This document shows, in pieces, positions 47,278-56,655 of a stretch of 64,000 nt of DNA. Numbering within the stretch: the first letter of the stretch is position 1; each line of letters opens with the position of its first letter. This stretch comes from Bradyrhizobium sp. SZCCT0153 (GTDB lineage: Bacteria > Pseudomonadota > Alphaproteobacteria > Rhizobiales > Xanthobacteraceae): NCBI RefSeq assembly GCF_018129995.1, contig NZ_JAFCKS010000003.1, positions 310,001 to 374,000 on the forward strand. Direction: 5' to 3'. The notes under the pieces are model-generated. The model saw nothing but the letters and a program-made list of their open reading frames with translations. It did not search any database and was not told where the DNA came from. Position numbers and translations under genes: made by a program.

Positions 47278-48035
47278 AAACGCCAGCCCGAATGCAGCGC
47301 GACGATGCCGCCGGTCAACGTCTGCCAGTTCACGCGGGCGAAGCCGGCATCGCGGATCATGTCGGCGAAGGCGGCAGGCTTTGGAAACTTGCGGATCGAT
47401 TCGACGAGATATTGGTACGACTCGGCATCGCCCGTGACCATGCGTCCGAGCGGCGGGATCACCTTGAACGAGAACAGGTCGTAGAGCCGGTCGAGGCCGG
47501 GCATCTCGACGGTGGAGAATTCCAGGCACAGGAAGCGGCTGCCCGGCTTGAGCACGCGATAGGCCTCGCGCAGCGCAAGGTCGATCCGCGGCACGTTGCG
47601 AATGCCGAAAGCGATCGTATATGCGTCGAAGCTGCGGTCGGCGAAGGCCAGCGCTTCGGCATTGCCTTCGACGAAATCGACCTGGGTCTCGAGATGCCGC
47701 TTCGCGGCGCGCTCGCGGCCCACACTCAGCATCTCGGTATTGATGTCGCAGACGGTGGCATGGAAGCCCGCGCCCGCCGCCTTGGCGGCGCGGAACGAGA
47801 TGTCGCCGGTGCCGCCCGCGACGTCGAGCAGCGCGAACGGCCGGTCGCCCCTCGGCGGGTCGAGCGCGGTGATCATGATGTCCTTCCAGACCCTGTGCAG
47901 GCCACCGGACATCAAATCGTTCATCAAATCATAGCGCGAAGCCACGCTGTGAAACACATCGTTCACCAGCGTCTGCTTGTCCCCCAGGGGGACGTCCCTG
48001 AAGCCAAAATGCGTGGTTTCGCCCGGCCGATCCAT
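47274..48035 (-). CDS. ubiE: Bifunctional demethylmenaquinone/ubiquinone C-methyltransferase UbiE
   Basis: A 253-residue SAM-dependent methyltransferase. [35 protein letters not shown] (motif I), then [19 protein letters not shown] and [19 protein letters not shown] are UbiE signatures. Divergent from mutM; first gene of ubiE-ubiB-coaBC-dut, an order shared by alphaproteobacteria. Confidence 0.96.
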   Translation of the reverse strand: MDRPGETTHFGFRDVPLGDKQTLVNDVFHSVASRYDLMNDLMSGGLHRVWKDIMITALDPPRGDRPFALLDVAGGTGDISFRAAKAAGAGFHATVCDINTEMLSVGRERAAKRHLETQVDFVEGNAEALAFADRSFDAYTIAFGIRNVPRIDLALREAYRVLKPGSRFLCLEFSTVEMPGLDRLYDLFSFKVIPPLGRMVTGDAESYQYLVESIRKFPKPAAFADMIRDAGFARVNWQTLTGGIVALHSGWRL

Positions 48036-48116
48036 TACTCTACTCCACTGGGCGGACCATAGCGCGGCCGCCGCAATGGCGCTATCACACCGCCCTCATA
48101 AGGTGAATGCCCGACC

Positions 48117-48998
48117 ATGCCTGAATTGCCCGAAGTCGAGACCGTCCGCCGCGGCCTTCAGCCCGTCATGGAGGGTGCGAAAATCCTCGATGCGGAGGCC
48201 CGCAGGCCGGATCTGCGCTTTCCGTTCCAGCCGGATTTCGTGGCCCGGCTGAAGGGCCAGGTCGTCACCGGGCTTGGCCGCCGTGCAAAATATCTCATGG
48301 CCGATCTCGCCTCCGGCGACGTGCTCCTGATGCATCTGGGCATGTCGGGCTCGTTCCGCGTCATCAAGCCGGACAACGATGCATCGCCGGGCGAGTTTCA
48401 TTATCCGAAGGGGAAGAACACCACGCACGACCATGTTCTGTTCCGGATGTCCTCGGGCGCCGACATCGTCTTCAACGATCCGCGCCGCTTCGGTTACATG
48501 AAAGTGATCGCGCGCAATGCGCTCGAGGAGGAGCCGCTGCTCCGCGACCTCGGCCCCGAGCCGCTCGGCAACGAATTCGACGCCGCGATGCTGGCGCGAT
48601 CCTGCGAGGACAAGACCACGAGCCTGAAGGCCGCGCTGCTCGACCAGCGCGTGGTGGCGGGGCTCGGCAACATCTATGTTTGCGAGGCGCTGCATCGCTC
48701 GCATCTGTCGCCACGCCGCATCGCCGCGACGCTGTCGACGAAAAAAAGTGAGCCGACGGATCACGCCAAGCGGCTGGTCGGTGCGATCCACACCGTGCTG
48801 AACGACGCCATCAAGGCCGGCGGCTCATCGTTGCGCGACCATCGCCAGACCTCGGGCGAGCTCGGCTATTTCCAGCATTCGTTCAAGGTCTACGACCGCG
48901 AAGGCGAGAAATGCACGACGCCCGGCTGCGGCGGCACGATCAAGCGCTTCACCCAGAACGGCCGCTCGACGTTCTGGTGTCCGAAATGTCAGAAGTGA
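48117..48998 (+). CDS. mutM: Bifunctional DNA-formamidopyrimidine glycosylase/AP lyase MutM (Fpg)
   Basis: A 293-residue base-excision enzyme removing 8-oxoguanine. Pro2-Glu3 start ([14 protein letters not shown]), [30 protein letters not shown], the H2TH region around [17 protein letters not shown], and a C-terminal zinc finger with four Cys ending FWCPKCQK. Divergent from ubiE. Confidence 0.97.
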   Translation: MPELPEVETVRRGLQPVMEGAKILDAEARRPDLRFPFQPDFVARLKGQVVTGLGRRAKYLMADLASGDVLLMHLGMSGSFRVIKPDNDASPGEFHYPKGKNTTHDHVLFRMSSGADIVFNDPRRFGYMKVIARNALEEEPLLRDLGPEPLGNEFDAAMLARSCEDKTTSLKAALLDQRVVAGLGNIYVCEALHRSHLSPRRIAATLSTKKSEPTDHAKRLVGAIHTVLNDAIKAGGSSLRDHRQTSGELGYFQHSFKVYDREGEKCTTPGCGGTIKRFTQNGRSTFWCPKCQK

Positions 48999-49126
48999 GA
49001 ATCTGGCCTGCGGCCGCGAGGCCGTGAGTTTCTGCGAGGGTCCGGCCGGTTGGTGGCCGGATTGCTTCGTCGCGGGGGCCCTTCCGGATGGTGAAGGGCA
49101 GGCTGCCGTCTGAGCGATCGCCCCGC

Positions 49127-49870
49127 TCAGGACGCCAGTGTGGTGGTCTCGTCCGCTGCGAGTTCCGAGGCCGCGTGCAGCATGCCATCGGCAGCCGAGA
49201 GGACCTGGTCGATCAGGACATTGGTCGTGGCGGTGAGCTCGAGACGGGTCTCGATCCACTGCCAGAGGCCGCGGATCTCCTCGGTCGACTTGCCGTTCGG
49301 CGCGAATTCGCTCACCGCAAGGCCGCTCGCGAGCGAGTCCTGGTGGTCGTTGCGCATCACGATCAGAGGACGCGCGAGCACCTCGATGAGATCCAGCGCG
49401 GCTTCTTCGGCGAGAGCGTTGGCGGCATTGTCGATGCGCTGGCCGCGGATCGGCGTCTGGTTCAGCACGAAGCTGAAGGGCCGCTTCCAGGCCCGCGCGA
49501 CGCTCAGCGTCGAGGCGGTCGCCTCGATGTCGGCGACGCTCGGGCGGGCCGGGATCAGGCAGAGGTCGGAATGGCGGATCGCGGCGGTGGTGGCGGCGCT
49601 GAGGCCGGCCGCGGTATCGACGATCGCGAGCTGGAGGCCGCTTTCGGCGAGCATTTTCAGGCGCGGCGCGATGTCGGCGGCGTGATAGATCGGCTCGACG
49701 ACGAGATCATCGGCGGCGCGGCGGCGCTGCCAGTTGGACAGGGTGCCCTGCGGGTCTGTCTCGATCAGGCGGACGGTGAAGCCGGCCTGCCTGGCTGCCA
49801 GCGCGAGGCCGATGGCGAGCGTGCTCTTCCCACTGCCGCCCTTTTGGGTGGCCAGTACGATCGTGTGCAT
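49127..49870 (-). CDS. ParA family ATPase (orphan)
   Basis: A 247-residue deviant Walker ATPase. KGGSGKST at 10-17, ETDPQGTLSNW (switch) and LAIVDTAAGLSAAT follow the ParA pattern. No parB or parS-like gene lies nearby. Orphan members of this group position cell-surface, chemotaxis or pilus structures; which applies here is unknown. ATG at 49870. It is convergent with mutM. Confidence 0.85.
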   Translation of the reverse strand: MHTIVLATQKGGSGKSTLAIGLALAARQAGFTVRLIETDPQGTLSNWQRRRAADDLVVEPIYHAADIAPRLKMLAESGLQLAIVDTAAGLSAATTAAIRHSDLCLIPARPSVADIEATASTLSVARAWKRPFSFVLNQTPIRGQRIDNAANALAEEAALDLIEVLARPLIVMRNDHQDSLASGLAVSEFAPNGKSTEEIRGLWQWIETRLELTATTNVLIDQVLSAADGMLHAASELAADETTTLAS

Positions 49871-50110
49871 TGAAGGTGTATCCTTTGGAGTGCTTGGGTC
49901 AGGAATACGCCACGCGAACGTGCATCGATCTCGATGCTGAGCTCTTCTCGCTCAGGACGTGCCGGCCCGATCCAAAGGGGATCGCGGTGGTCCGAATCAA
50001 CGGTAACAATGATGGCAGAATCGGGAATGCCAGCTAATCCGTACCATTACTGGACCCGTAATCCTGCGTGTGATGTGCTCGCCGCCGTGAATAGAGAGGG
50101 GACGAGCGGC

Positions 50111-51790
50111 ATGAGCGGAAACTGGCGCGACCGGACGACCACGACCTTTGAATGCCAGAAAATGCCTGCGGTCTCCAGTCGCGGCATGGTCGTCAGCAAC
50201 CATCCGCTGGCCTCGAGCGCCGGCGCCGAGATGCTGGCGGCGGGCGGCAATGCGATCGACGCCGCGATCGCGACCCTGTTCACGCTGACCGTGGTTGAGC
50301 CGATGATGGTCGGCATCATCGGCGGCGGCATGGCCCACATCAGGCTGGCCGACGGCAGCCATCGCTTCATCGACGGCCAGAGCACCGTGCCCTCGGCGGT
50401 GCGCGACAACAGCTACACCTCGAGGCCGGGCTCGGCGCATGACGTATTCGACACCGTCGGCAACGAGAATCTCAACGGCCCCAAGGCGGTTGCTACGCCG
50501 GGCTCGCTGAAAGCCTGGTGCGAGACGTTGCGCCGGTTCGGCACCATGAGCCTCGTCGATGTCATGCAGCCCGCCATCAAGCACGCCGCGCGCGGCTATG
50601 CGGCGACGCCGTACTTGCACGAATGCATCAGCGAGAGCGCCGCCGAGATGCGCAAGGACAGGCCGATCGCGGCGATCTATTTGCCCGATGGTGAGCCGCT
50701 GAAGGTCGGCGCGCGCGTGGTGCAGGCCGAATATGCCGAGACGCTGCGTCATATCGCCGACCACGGCGAGACCGCGCTCTACGAGGGGCCGCTCGGCGAC
50801 ATCCTCGCCGATTACATGGAGAAGGCCGGCGGCTTCATCCGTCGCACCGATCTGGCCAGCTACAGGACGGTCGAGCGGCAGCCGATCCGCGCGGACTATC
50901 GCGGCTGGACCATTTTTGGGCCGCCGCCGCCGGCGGCGTCGGGCGTGCACATCGCGCAGATGCTGAACATCCTGGAAGGCTATGACATCGGCAGCCTCGG
51001 CTTCGGCACATCCGAGACCATCCACTATCTCGCCGAGGTCCTGAAGATCGCCTTTGCCGATCGCGCTGCCGCCAGCGGCGACCCTGATTATGTCGGCGTG
51101 CCCGTGGAGAAGCTGACCTCGAAATCCTATGCCGACGAGCGTCGCCGCGCCATCGATCCGGCGCGGGCGCAGGCCTGGGGCGCCGGCGTGTCGCAGCTCG
51201 AAGGCGCGCACACCACGCACATGACGGCGGCGGATGCGTTCGGCAACGTGGTTGCGACCACGCAGACCATCAACAATCTGTTCGGCGCCAAGATCATGAT
51301 CCCGGGCCTGGGGGCCATCGCCAACAATTACATGAACCTGTTCGATCCGCGTCCCGGCCACGCGCTGTCGCTGGCGCCGGGCAAGCGCGTGACGACCTCG
51401 ATGTCGCCGATGATGGCGCTCAACGGTGGCAAGCTGCGTTACGCGCTTGGGCTGCCCGGGGGAAAACGCATCTTCCCGAGCGCGATGCAGGCGCTGGTCA
51501 ATCTGATCGACCACGGCATGAGCCTGCAGGAGGCGGTCGAGGCGCCGCGGGTCTGGACCGAGGGCAATGCGCTCGAGGTCGAGCAGAAGGTGCCGGAAGC
51601 CGTGCGTGCGAAGCTGACGGGCCTCGGTCACAAGGTCCAGCCCGTTGCGACGGTCGCCGGTGGCATGAACGGCATCGCCTTCCACGACGACGGCACCATG
51701 ACCGGCGCCGCCTGCTGGCGCGCGGACGGCACGCCGGTCGGTATTTCAGGAGGTCTCGCGAAGGCCGGGATCAGGTTCAGGCTGAGCTGA
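50111..51790 (+). CDS. Gamma-glutamyltransferase family protein
   Basis: A 559-residue Ntn-hydrolase precursor. Autocleavage and nucleophile at Thr368 in EGAHTTHMTAADAFGNVV; PGLGAIANNYMNLFDPRP and the GGKRI segment follow. The N-terminal half has SSAGAEMLAAGGNAIDAAIATLF, a clear GGT motif. No signal peptide, so it is likely cytoplasmic, unlike periplasmic GGT of E. coli; the closest type may be YwrD-like or oxamate amidohydrolase-like. ATG 50111 follows a GAGAGGGG; the frame is open to 49934. Its end is 3 bases from the convergent protease-like gene. Confidence 0.85.
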   Translation: MSGNWRDRTTTTFECQKMPAVSSRGMVVSNHPLASSAGAEMLAAGGNAIDAAIATLFTLTVVEPMMVGIIGGGMAHIRLADGSHRFIDGQSTVPSAVRDNSYTSRPGSAHDVFDTVGNENLNGPKAVATPGSLKAWCETLRRFGTMSLVDVMQPAIKHAARGYAATPYLHECISESAAEMRKDRPIAAIYLPDGEPLKVGARVVQAEYAETLRHIADHGETALYEGPLGDILADYMEKAGGFIRRTDLASYRTVERQPIRADYRGWTIFGPPPPAASGVHIAQMLNILEGYDIGSLGFGTSETIHYLAEVLKIAFADRAAASGDPDYVGVPVEKLTSKSYADERRRAIDPARAQAWGAGVSQLEGAHTTHMTAADAFGNVVATTQTINNLFGAKIMIPGLGAIANNYMNLFDPRPGHALSLAPGKRVTTSMSPMMALNGGKLRYALGLPGGKRIFPSAMQALVNLIDHGMSLQEAVEAPRVWTEGNALEVEQKVPEAVRAKLTGLGHKVQPVATVAGGMNGIAFHDDGTMTGAACWRADGTPVGISGGLAKAGIRFRLS

Positions 51791-51793
51791 TCG

Positions 51794-53155
51794 CTACTTC
51801 CGCACGCAGATCACGCGCACGACGGCGGTCTTCGCATCCGTCGACGTGCCGTTCGCCGTGACACCGTTCGCCTTCAGGAAATCGCGCACCGTCTCCGCGG
51901 AGACCATCACCGCCTGTGAGGCCGGCACCGCTGTCGCGGGTCCTGCGACCATCGCCGGCTTCAACAGCGCGACGCCGGCGAATTTGCCGTCGCCGTCGAT
52001 CGCGGGGCTGCCGGAGAATCCGACCGCCGGCGGCGGAGACAGTGCGGAATCGCTGCTCGTGACCGGCGCCAGCGCACCCTTGAGGCTCGACACACCGGCT
52101 GCTCCGCCCTGGCTCTGCGGATCGGCGATGCCGACGACATCGACACTCGTCTTCGCCGCGCCATTTGCGAGGTTGAGCGGTTTCAACCCACGCGCGCCGT
52201 AGATGTGCAGCAGCGCGAGATCGTGCTCCTTGTCCTCGGCGAGACGGTCGGCGCTGCCATAGCCGGCGATGGTGATCGCAAGACAGCTATCGGTGACGAG
52301 CCGGTCGGCGATGATCGCGCCATCGTCGCTGACGACGATGCCGGTGCCGTATTCGACGTTCTTGCGCGGCGGCGGCCCGGTCTGCGGGCCCGACGGAAAT
52401 GCATTGAACGCGCTCGACATCGCGATCACGACCGGCTCGACCGTGTTCTCGGTGGCCTGATCGTAGAGGATCGTCATGATGCGAACTTCGTCACCCTTGA
52501 AGGTGCCGCGCACGTAGAACTTCTTCAGGCCCTGCAATCCCGACAGCACGAAGAAGTCGGGCTTCACCACGGTGTAGTCGACCTTGCGCCCGGCCGGTTC
52601 CTTCTTCTCCGCTTCCGCAAGCTTTGCAGTGCTCGGGTTTGCCTCCTTGCGGCGGCTGAGCAGCACTTGCACCGTTCCCGTCGGCGAGGTCCATTTCGAG
52701 CCGTTGGCGTCGGTCGCCTGCTGCGGCACCAGCTTGCCGGGGATGCCGAGCCGGGCGCCGCTGGTCATCTCCGTCACGATTTTCCAGCCGACGCTGTCCT
52801 GCTTCCGCCTTGCGGTCTCGGCGAGTGCGGCGCGCTCCTGCGGATTGAGCACGCCGGTCGGCTTGCCGCCCTTGTTCTTCTGGTACTCCTTGATCGCGTC
52901 GACCATGCGCGCACTGACGTCGCCGGTGATGACGCCGTTATATTGGCCGACCCAAGCGAGGTCGGACTGCAGCGACAGCCGTTCTGCCTGCGCCATCGCA
53001 TCGGCGGTCTCGGATGCCGTCTGCAAGGCGGGAGGACGGATCGGAACGGTCTGGACCACCTTCGGCTTGGTGCCGGGGACCTGCGGCGTCGTCATCTGGG
53101 CGCTCGCGCCTGTGGCAGCCGCAAACATCAGTGTTGCCGCAAGCATCGATCTCAT
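51794..53155 (-). CDS. Trypsin-like serine peptidase fold protein with PG-binding-like N-domain; His missing
   Basis: A 453-residue exported protein: signal peptide 1-20, PG-binding-1-like region about 50-115 (YNGVITGDVSARMVDAIKEY), and a trypsin-like fold from about 245. Two triad members can be placed: Asp312 (EHDLALLHI) and Ser381 (VGFSGSPAIDGDG). The block that should hold the His reads GAIIADRLVTDSC, with Arg285-Leu286 in its place, so activity is doubtful. Start 53155 is chosen for its signal peptide; ATGs at 53200 and 53218 are upstream. Confidence 0.75.
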   Translation of the reverse strand: MRSMLAATLMFAAATGASAQMTTPQVPGTKPKVVQTVPIRPPALQTASETADAMAQAERLSLQSDLAWVGQYNGVITGDVSARMVDAIKEYQKNKGGKPTGVLNPQERAALAETARRKQDSVGWKIVTEMTSGARLGIPGKLVPQQATDANGSKWTSPTGTVQVLLSRRKEANPSTAKLAEAEKKEPAGRKVDYTVVKPDFFVLSGLQGLKKFYVRGTFKGDEVRIMTILYDQATENTVEPVVIAMSSAFNAFPSGPQTGPPPRKNVEYGTGIVVSDDGAIIADRLVTDSCLAITIAGYGSADRLAEDKEHDLALLHIYGARGLKPLNLANGAAKTSVDVVGIADPQSQGGAAGVSSLKGALAPVTSSDSALSPPPAVGFSGSPAIDGDGKFAGVALLKPAMVAGPATAVPASQAVMVSAETVRDFLKANGVTANGTSTDAKTAVVRVICVRK

Positions 53156-53260
53156 GACAAATCCAGCCAGCCCATTGAACGCAATGCCATTGAAGCACAT
53201 CTCGTTGGTCGCGAACAATGTTGGGGTGGTTCAGTTGGCGATAGAGGCCACGAACGCAGG

Positions 53261-53368
53261 CCCTCATCCTGAGGAGCGGCCTTGGGCCGCGTCTCGAAGG
53301 ATGGCCGCGGGTGATATCGGGGCCTTCATGGTTCGAGATGCGCCTTCCGCGCCCCTCACCATGAGGGT
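53261..53368. repeat. Dispersed inverted-repeat element upstream of moeB
   Basis: Outer arms CCCTCATCCTGAGG and CCTCACCATGAGGG are inverted copies (12 of 14). Inner palindromic pieces include GGAGCGGCC-TT-GGGCCGCGTCTC and ATGGTTCGAGATGCGCC. This CTGAGGAG...CTCGAAGGATGG type is a well-known Bradyrhizobium intergenic repeat (recollection). No gene in the gap. Confidence 0.7.
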
Positions 53369-53388
53369 TGAGAGAACGAAGGACGACG

Positions 53389-54192
53389 ATGCTGAGCCCG
53401 GACGAACTCGAACGCTATGCCCGCCATATCGTGCTGCGCGATGTCGGTGGTCCCGGCCAGGCCGCGCTGAAGCGGGCCTCCGTGCTGGTGATCGGCGCCG
53501 GCGGGCTCGGCGCGCCTGCGCTGATGTATCTGGCTGCCGCCGGGATCGGCACGCTCGGCGTGGTCGATGACGACGTGGTGTCGCTGTCCAACCTCCAGCG
53601 CCAGGTCATCCACACCACGCCTGATATCGGCCGGCACAAGGTCGAGAGCGCGGCCGAACGGATCACCGCGCTCAATCCGCATGTCCGCTTCGTCGGCCAC
53701 GCCACCTGGCTCAACGCCGACAACGCGCTCAACCTGATCGGCGACTACGACCTCGTGCTCGACGGCTCCGACAATTTCTCGACGCGCTATCTGGCTTCGG
53801 ACGCCTGCTTCTTCGCGAAGCGGCCGCTGATCACGGCGGCGCTCGGCACCTTCGACGGCTCGCTCACTACCATCCGCGCGCATGAGACAAACGAGCAGGG
53901 CGAATTCAATCCGACCTATCGCTGCCTGTTTCCCGAGGCGCCGCCGCCCGGCACGGTGCCGGCCTGCGCGGAGGCCGGCGTCATGGGCGCGCTCGCGGGC
54001 GTGCTCGGCTCGATGATGGCGCTGGAGGCGATCCGCGAAATCGTCGGCTTTGGCGACGGCCTTGTCGGCCGCCTCCTGATGATCGATGCGCGCGCGATGC
54101 GCTTCGAGACGCTGCGTTACAGGCGCGATCCGGCCAATCCGCTCAACGGCGATGGGCCTGTGTTCGATGATCTAAGCATCCATCGGGAGTAG
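53389..54192 (+). CDS. moeB: HesA/MoeB/ThiF family adenylyltransferase
   Basis: A 267-residue E1-like enzyme. RYARHIVLRDVGGPGQAALK, VIGAGGLGAPALMYLAAAG (nucleotide), DDDVVSLSNLQRQ and DGSDNFSTRYL are all present. In MoeB it adenylates MoaD for molybdopterin synthase. Of the four zinc Cys expected (CYRC and a C-terminal CxxC), only TYRC remains and the end reads RRDPANPLNGDG. A conserved Cys (VPACAEAGVMG) stays. ATG 53389 has AAGGA upstream. Confidence 0.85.
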   Translation: MLSPDELERYARHIVLRDVGGPGQAALKRASVLVIGAGGLGAPALMYLAAAGIGTLGVVDDDVVSLSNLQRQVIHTTPDIGRHKVESAAERITALNPHVRFVGHATWLNADNALNLIGDYDLVLDGSDNFSTRYLASDACFFAKRPLITAALGTFDGSLTTIRAHETNEQGEFNPTYRCLFPEAPPPGTVPACAEAGVMGALAGVLGSMMALEAIREIVGFGDGLVGRLLMIDARAMRFETLRYRRDPANPLNGDGPVFDDLSIHRE

Positions 54193-54386
54193 GCACGCCG
54201 CACGAGAGCACAAGCGATGACCGAGAAGCGGTACGTTGCAGTGCGGAACAGTCGCAACCTGCGCGTCGCCCCTACCGTTCCCGACAGGGATTGGGACGGG
54301 CCTAAATCGACACTTGCAAGTGTCTTTCTTCGTGATTGAATTCGCATCGCCGCAAGGCAAATGGATATTTCAGATTGGAGATTACT

Positions 54387-54662
54387 ATGAAGTACATCTC
54401 GAGCTGGAAATTGCCCCCGAATTTGATCGATTCCGCGATCGAAAAATTTCTGAAGACAGGGGGCGTGCCGCCGGAAGGCGTGAAGATGCTCGGCCGCTGG
54501 CACGGAATGAACGGGACGGGCTTTGCAATTTCGGAGAGCAACGACCCGAAGGCCATGTACCAATGGTACGCCCAATGGGCCAACGTCATGGAGATCACTG
54601 TCACTCCATGCGTGGAAGACGCCGAAGCCGGCCCGATCCTGGCCGCCCTGGCGAAGCAGTGA
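54387..54662 (+). CDS. DUF3303 family protein
   Basis: A 91-residue small protein that fits the DUF3303 family: MKYISSWKLPPNLIDSAIEKF, GVKMLGRWHGMNGTGFAISE and a YQWYAQWANVMEITVTP stretch. Probably a ferredoxin-like alpha/beta barrel; function unknown. ATG 54387 has TTGGAG upstream at good distance. The 194 bases before it hold no other gene. Confidence 0.75.
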   Translation: MKYISSWKLPPNLIDSAIEKFLKTGGVPPEGVKMLGRWHGMNGTGFAISESNDPKAMYQWYAQWANVMEITVTPCVEDAEAGPILAALAKQ

Positions 54663-54670
54663 ATGCCTCG

Positions 54671-54697
54671 GGGCGGCCGCGGTACGCCGGCCGCTCC
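54671..54697. terminator. GC-rich hairpin between convergent genes
   Basis: GCGGCCG and CGGCCGC form a stem with GGGC/CTCC flanks between DUF3303 and the dehydrogenase gene. No T-run, so a Rho-independent terminator is only likely, for either strand. Confidence 0.4.
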
Positions 54698-54729
54698 GTT
54701 CAAGTCTGCGCGCCCCCGGCCGCAGCGCT

Positions 54730-55731
54730 TTACAGCATGCTCGGCAGCACGCGATCAGGCGGCTTGTGGGCGTCGAGGAAGGTGCGGATGTTGATGATCA
54801 CCTTCTCGCCCATCTCGACGCGGCCCTCGATGGTGGCCGAGCCCATATGCGGCAGCAGCGTCACCTTGCCGGCCTTGGCGAGCCGCACCAGTTTTGGATT
54901 GACCGCGGGCTCGTGCTCGTAGACGTCCAGGCCGGCGCCGCCGATCTCGCCGCCTTCGATCAGCTTGATCAGCGTGTCCTCGTCGGTGACCTCGCCGCGC
55001 GCGGTGTTGACGATGTAGGCGTCTTTCCGGATCAGCTTCAGCCGGCGCGCCGAAAGCAGATGGTAGGTCGCCGGCGTGTGCGGACAGTTCACCGAGATGA
55101 TGTCCATCCGCGCCAGCATCTGGTCGAGACTTTCCCAATAGGTCGCGCCCAGTTCCTCGGCGATCTTCGGCGCGACGGGGCGGCGGTTGTGATAGTGAAT
55201 CTGCAAGCCGAAGGCGCGGGCGCGGCGCGCCACCGCCTGGCCGATCCGGCCCATGCCGATGATGCCGAGGCGCTTGCCCCCGATGCGATGGCCGAGCATC
55301 CAGGTCGGCGACCAGCCCGGCCAGGGCTTTCCTTCCGTCAGGATCGAGGCACCTTCGATCATCCGCCGCGGCACGGCGAGGATCAGAGCCATGGTCATGT
55401 CGGCGGTGTCTTCGGTCAGAACCTTCGGCGTGTTGGTGACCGTGATGCCGCGGGCATGGGCGGCCTCGACGTCGATGTTGTCGACGCCGTTGCCGAAATT
55501 GGCGATCAGGCGAAGCCTGCAGTCGGGCTGATTGACGATGTCGGCGGAGATGTGATCGGTGACGGTCGGAACCAGCACGTCGGCGGTGCGCGCGGCTTCC
55601 GCGATCTGCTCGCCCGACATCGGCGTGTCGTCGAGATTGATCCGCGCGTCGAACAGCTCACGCATCCGGGTCTCGATCGAGTCCGGGAGCTTGCGCGTCA
55701 CCACGACGAGGGGCTTTTTCTTCACCGACAT
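54730..55731 (-). CDS. D-2-hydroxyacid dehydrogenase (glyoxylate reductase-like)
   Basis: A 333-residue D-isomer-specific dehydrogenase. NAD site GMGRIG at 159-164; catalytic Arg245 (NTARGEVTD), Glu274 (YEHEP) and His295 (LLPHMGSAT). GNGVDNIDVEAA and the general pattern fit glyoxylate/hydroxypyruvate reductases rather than phosphoglycerate dehydrogenase (no ACT domain). The exact substrate is uncertain. NRR after the second strand (HYHNRR) hints at NADPH preference. Confidence 0.88.
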   Translation of the reverse strand: MSVKKKPLVVVTRKLPDSIETRMRELFDARINLDDTPMSGEQIAEAARTADVLVPTVTDHISADIVNQPDCRLRLIANFGNGVDNIDVEAAHARGITVTNTPKVLTEDTADMTMALILAVPRRMIEGASILTEGKPWPGWSPTWMLGHRIGGKRLGIIGMGRIGQAVARRARAFGLQIHYHNRRPVAPKIAEELGATYWESLDQMLARMDIISVNCPHTPATYHLLSARRLKLIRKDAYIVNTARGEVTDEDTLIKLIEGGEIGGAGLDVYEHEPAVNPKLVRLAKAGKVTLLPHMGSATIEGRVEMGEKVIINIRTFLDAHKPPDRVLPSML

Positions 55732-56058
55732 GTCCTGCCCTCATGAGGCGATGCAAGCCGCCTCTGTCACCAAAGGCCGGCCCGTTGAGGCCTCATTAAC
55801 CCGGTTGTTCGACACTGCCATTGCCGTGTCGTCCCCGGCGTTTCCTTCAAGCTCTCCCGACATTTCCGGCCGGAAAATCGGGCAAACTGGTTGTTCAGAT
55901 GTCCGTCCTCTCTAGCAGAAGGCCGGGCCAAGACAAGAACCACGGGCAAAGGGCTCGGGAACACCCGCGTGGGGCGGGTCAGGGGAGAATGCGGCGCGGT
56001 TGTGGAATTGTGAGGTGAAGGCCCGGCTTGGTAGGGGTCTTCGACAGGAGACGGGTTG
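55732..56058. other. Intergenic region between divergent dehydrogenase and SH3 genes
   Basis: 327 bases with no gene I can support. A GAGGCG/CGCCTC stem sits at 55745-55764, just upstream of the dehydrogenase start, and AGGAG at 56046-56050 is the ribosome site of the SH3 gene. Short frames here have no domain. Confidence 0.5.
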
Positions 56059-56589
56059 ATGGCGTTGGGGCGTTTTTGTTCGGTGATGGCGCTCGTTTGC
56101 ACCTGGTTGAGCGCCTCGGTCAGCCCCGGGCACTCAGCCAAGGACAGCACGCCCCAGACCGCCAGCGGCCTCCCCGTGCCGCGCTATGTCAGCCTCAAAT
56201 CGGATCACGTCAACGTCCGCGCCGGCCCGACCAAGGACAATGACGTCGCCTGGGTCTATACCCGCGCCGGCCTGCCGGTCGAAATCACCGCCGAGTTCGA
56301 GAACTGGCGCCGGGTGCGCGATTCCGAGGGCGCCGAGGGCTGGGTCTACCATTCGCTGCTGTCGGGCCGCCGCACCGCGGTCGTCACCATGAAGCACAAG
56401 GACGAGCTTGCACCGATCTATGATCAGGCCGATCCCGAGAGCGCGGTTGCAGCAAAACTCCAGGCCGGCGTCGTCACGCAGGTGAAGAAGTGCAGCGCAA
56501 ACTGGTGCCACGTCATCGGCAACGGCTTTGACGGCTGGATCCAGCAGGAGCGTCTCTGGGGCGTCTATTCGGACGAGCAGGTGAACTGA
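56059..56589 (+). CDS. Exported SH3-domain protein
   Basis: A 176-residue protein with a signal peptide (about 1-27, core SVMALVCTWLSASVSP) and two bacterial SH3 modules: VSLKSDHVNVRAGPTKDNDV with VEITAEFENWRRVRD, then KHKDELAPIYDQADPES with VKKCSANWCHVIGNGFDGWI. Such proteins bind cell-wall or periplasmic partners; role unknown. ATG 56059 lies 8 bases after AGGAG; a TTG just before is less likely. Confidence 0.85.
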   Translation: MALGRFCSVMALVCTWLSASVSPGHSAKDSTPQTASGLPVPRYVSLKSDHVNVRAGPTKDNDVAWVYTRAGLPVEITAEFENWRRVRDSEGAEGWVYHSLLSGRRTAVVTMKHKDELAPIYDQADPESAVAAKLQAGVVTQVKKCSANWCHVIGNGFDGWIQQERLWGVYSDEQVN

Positions 56590-56604
56590 CGGCCTGAAAC
56601 GACA

Positions 56605-56626
56605 ATGGCCGGGAATTCCCGGCCAT
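56605..56626. terminator. Bidirectional terminator (22-bp perfect palindrome)
   Basis: ATGGCCGGGAA and TTCCCGGCCAT form a perfect palindrome between the convergent SH3 gene and irr. There are weak T-runs only, but position and symmetry fit. Confidence 0.6.
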
Positions 56627-56655
56627 GATGGTCAAATCAGCCGAGCAGGGAAACC

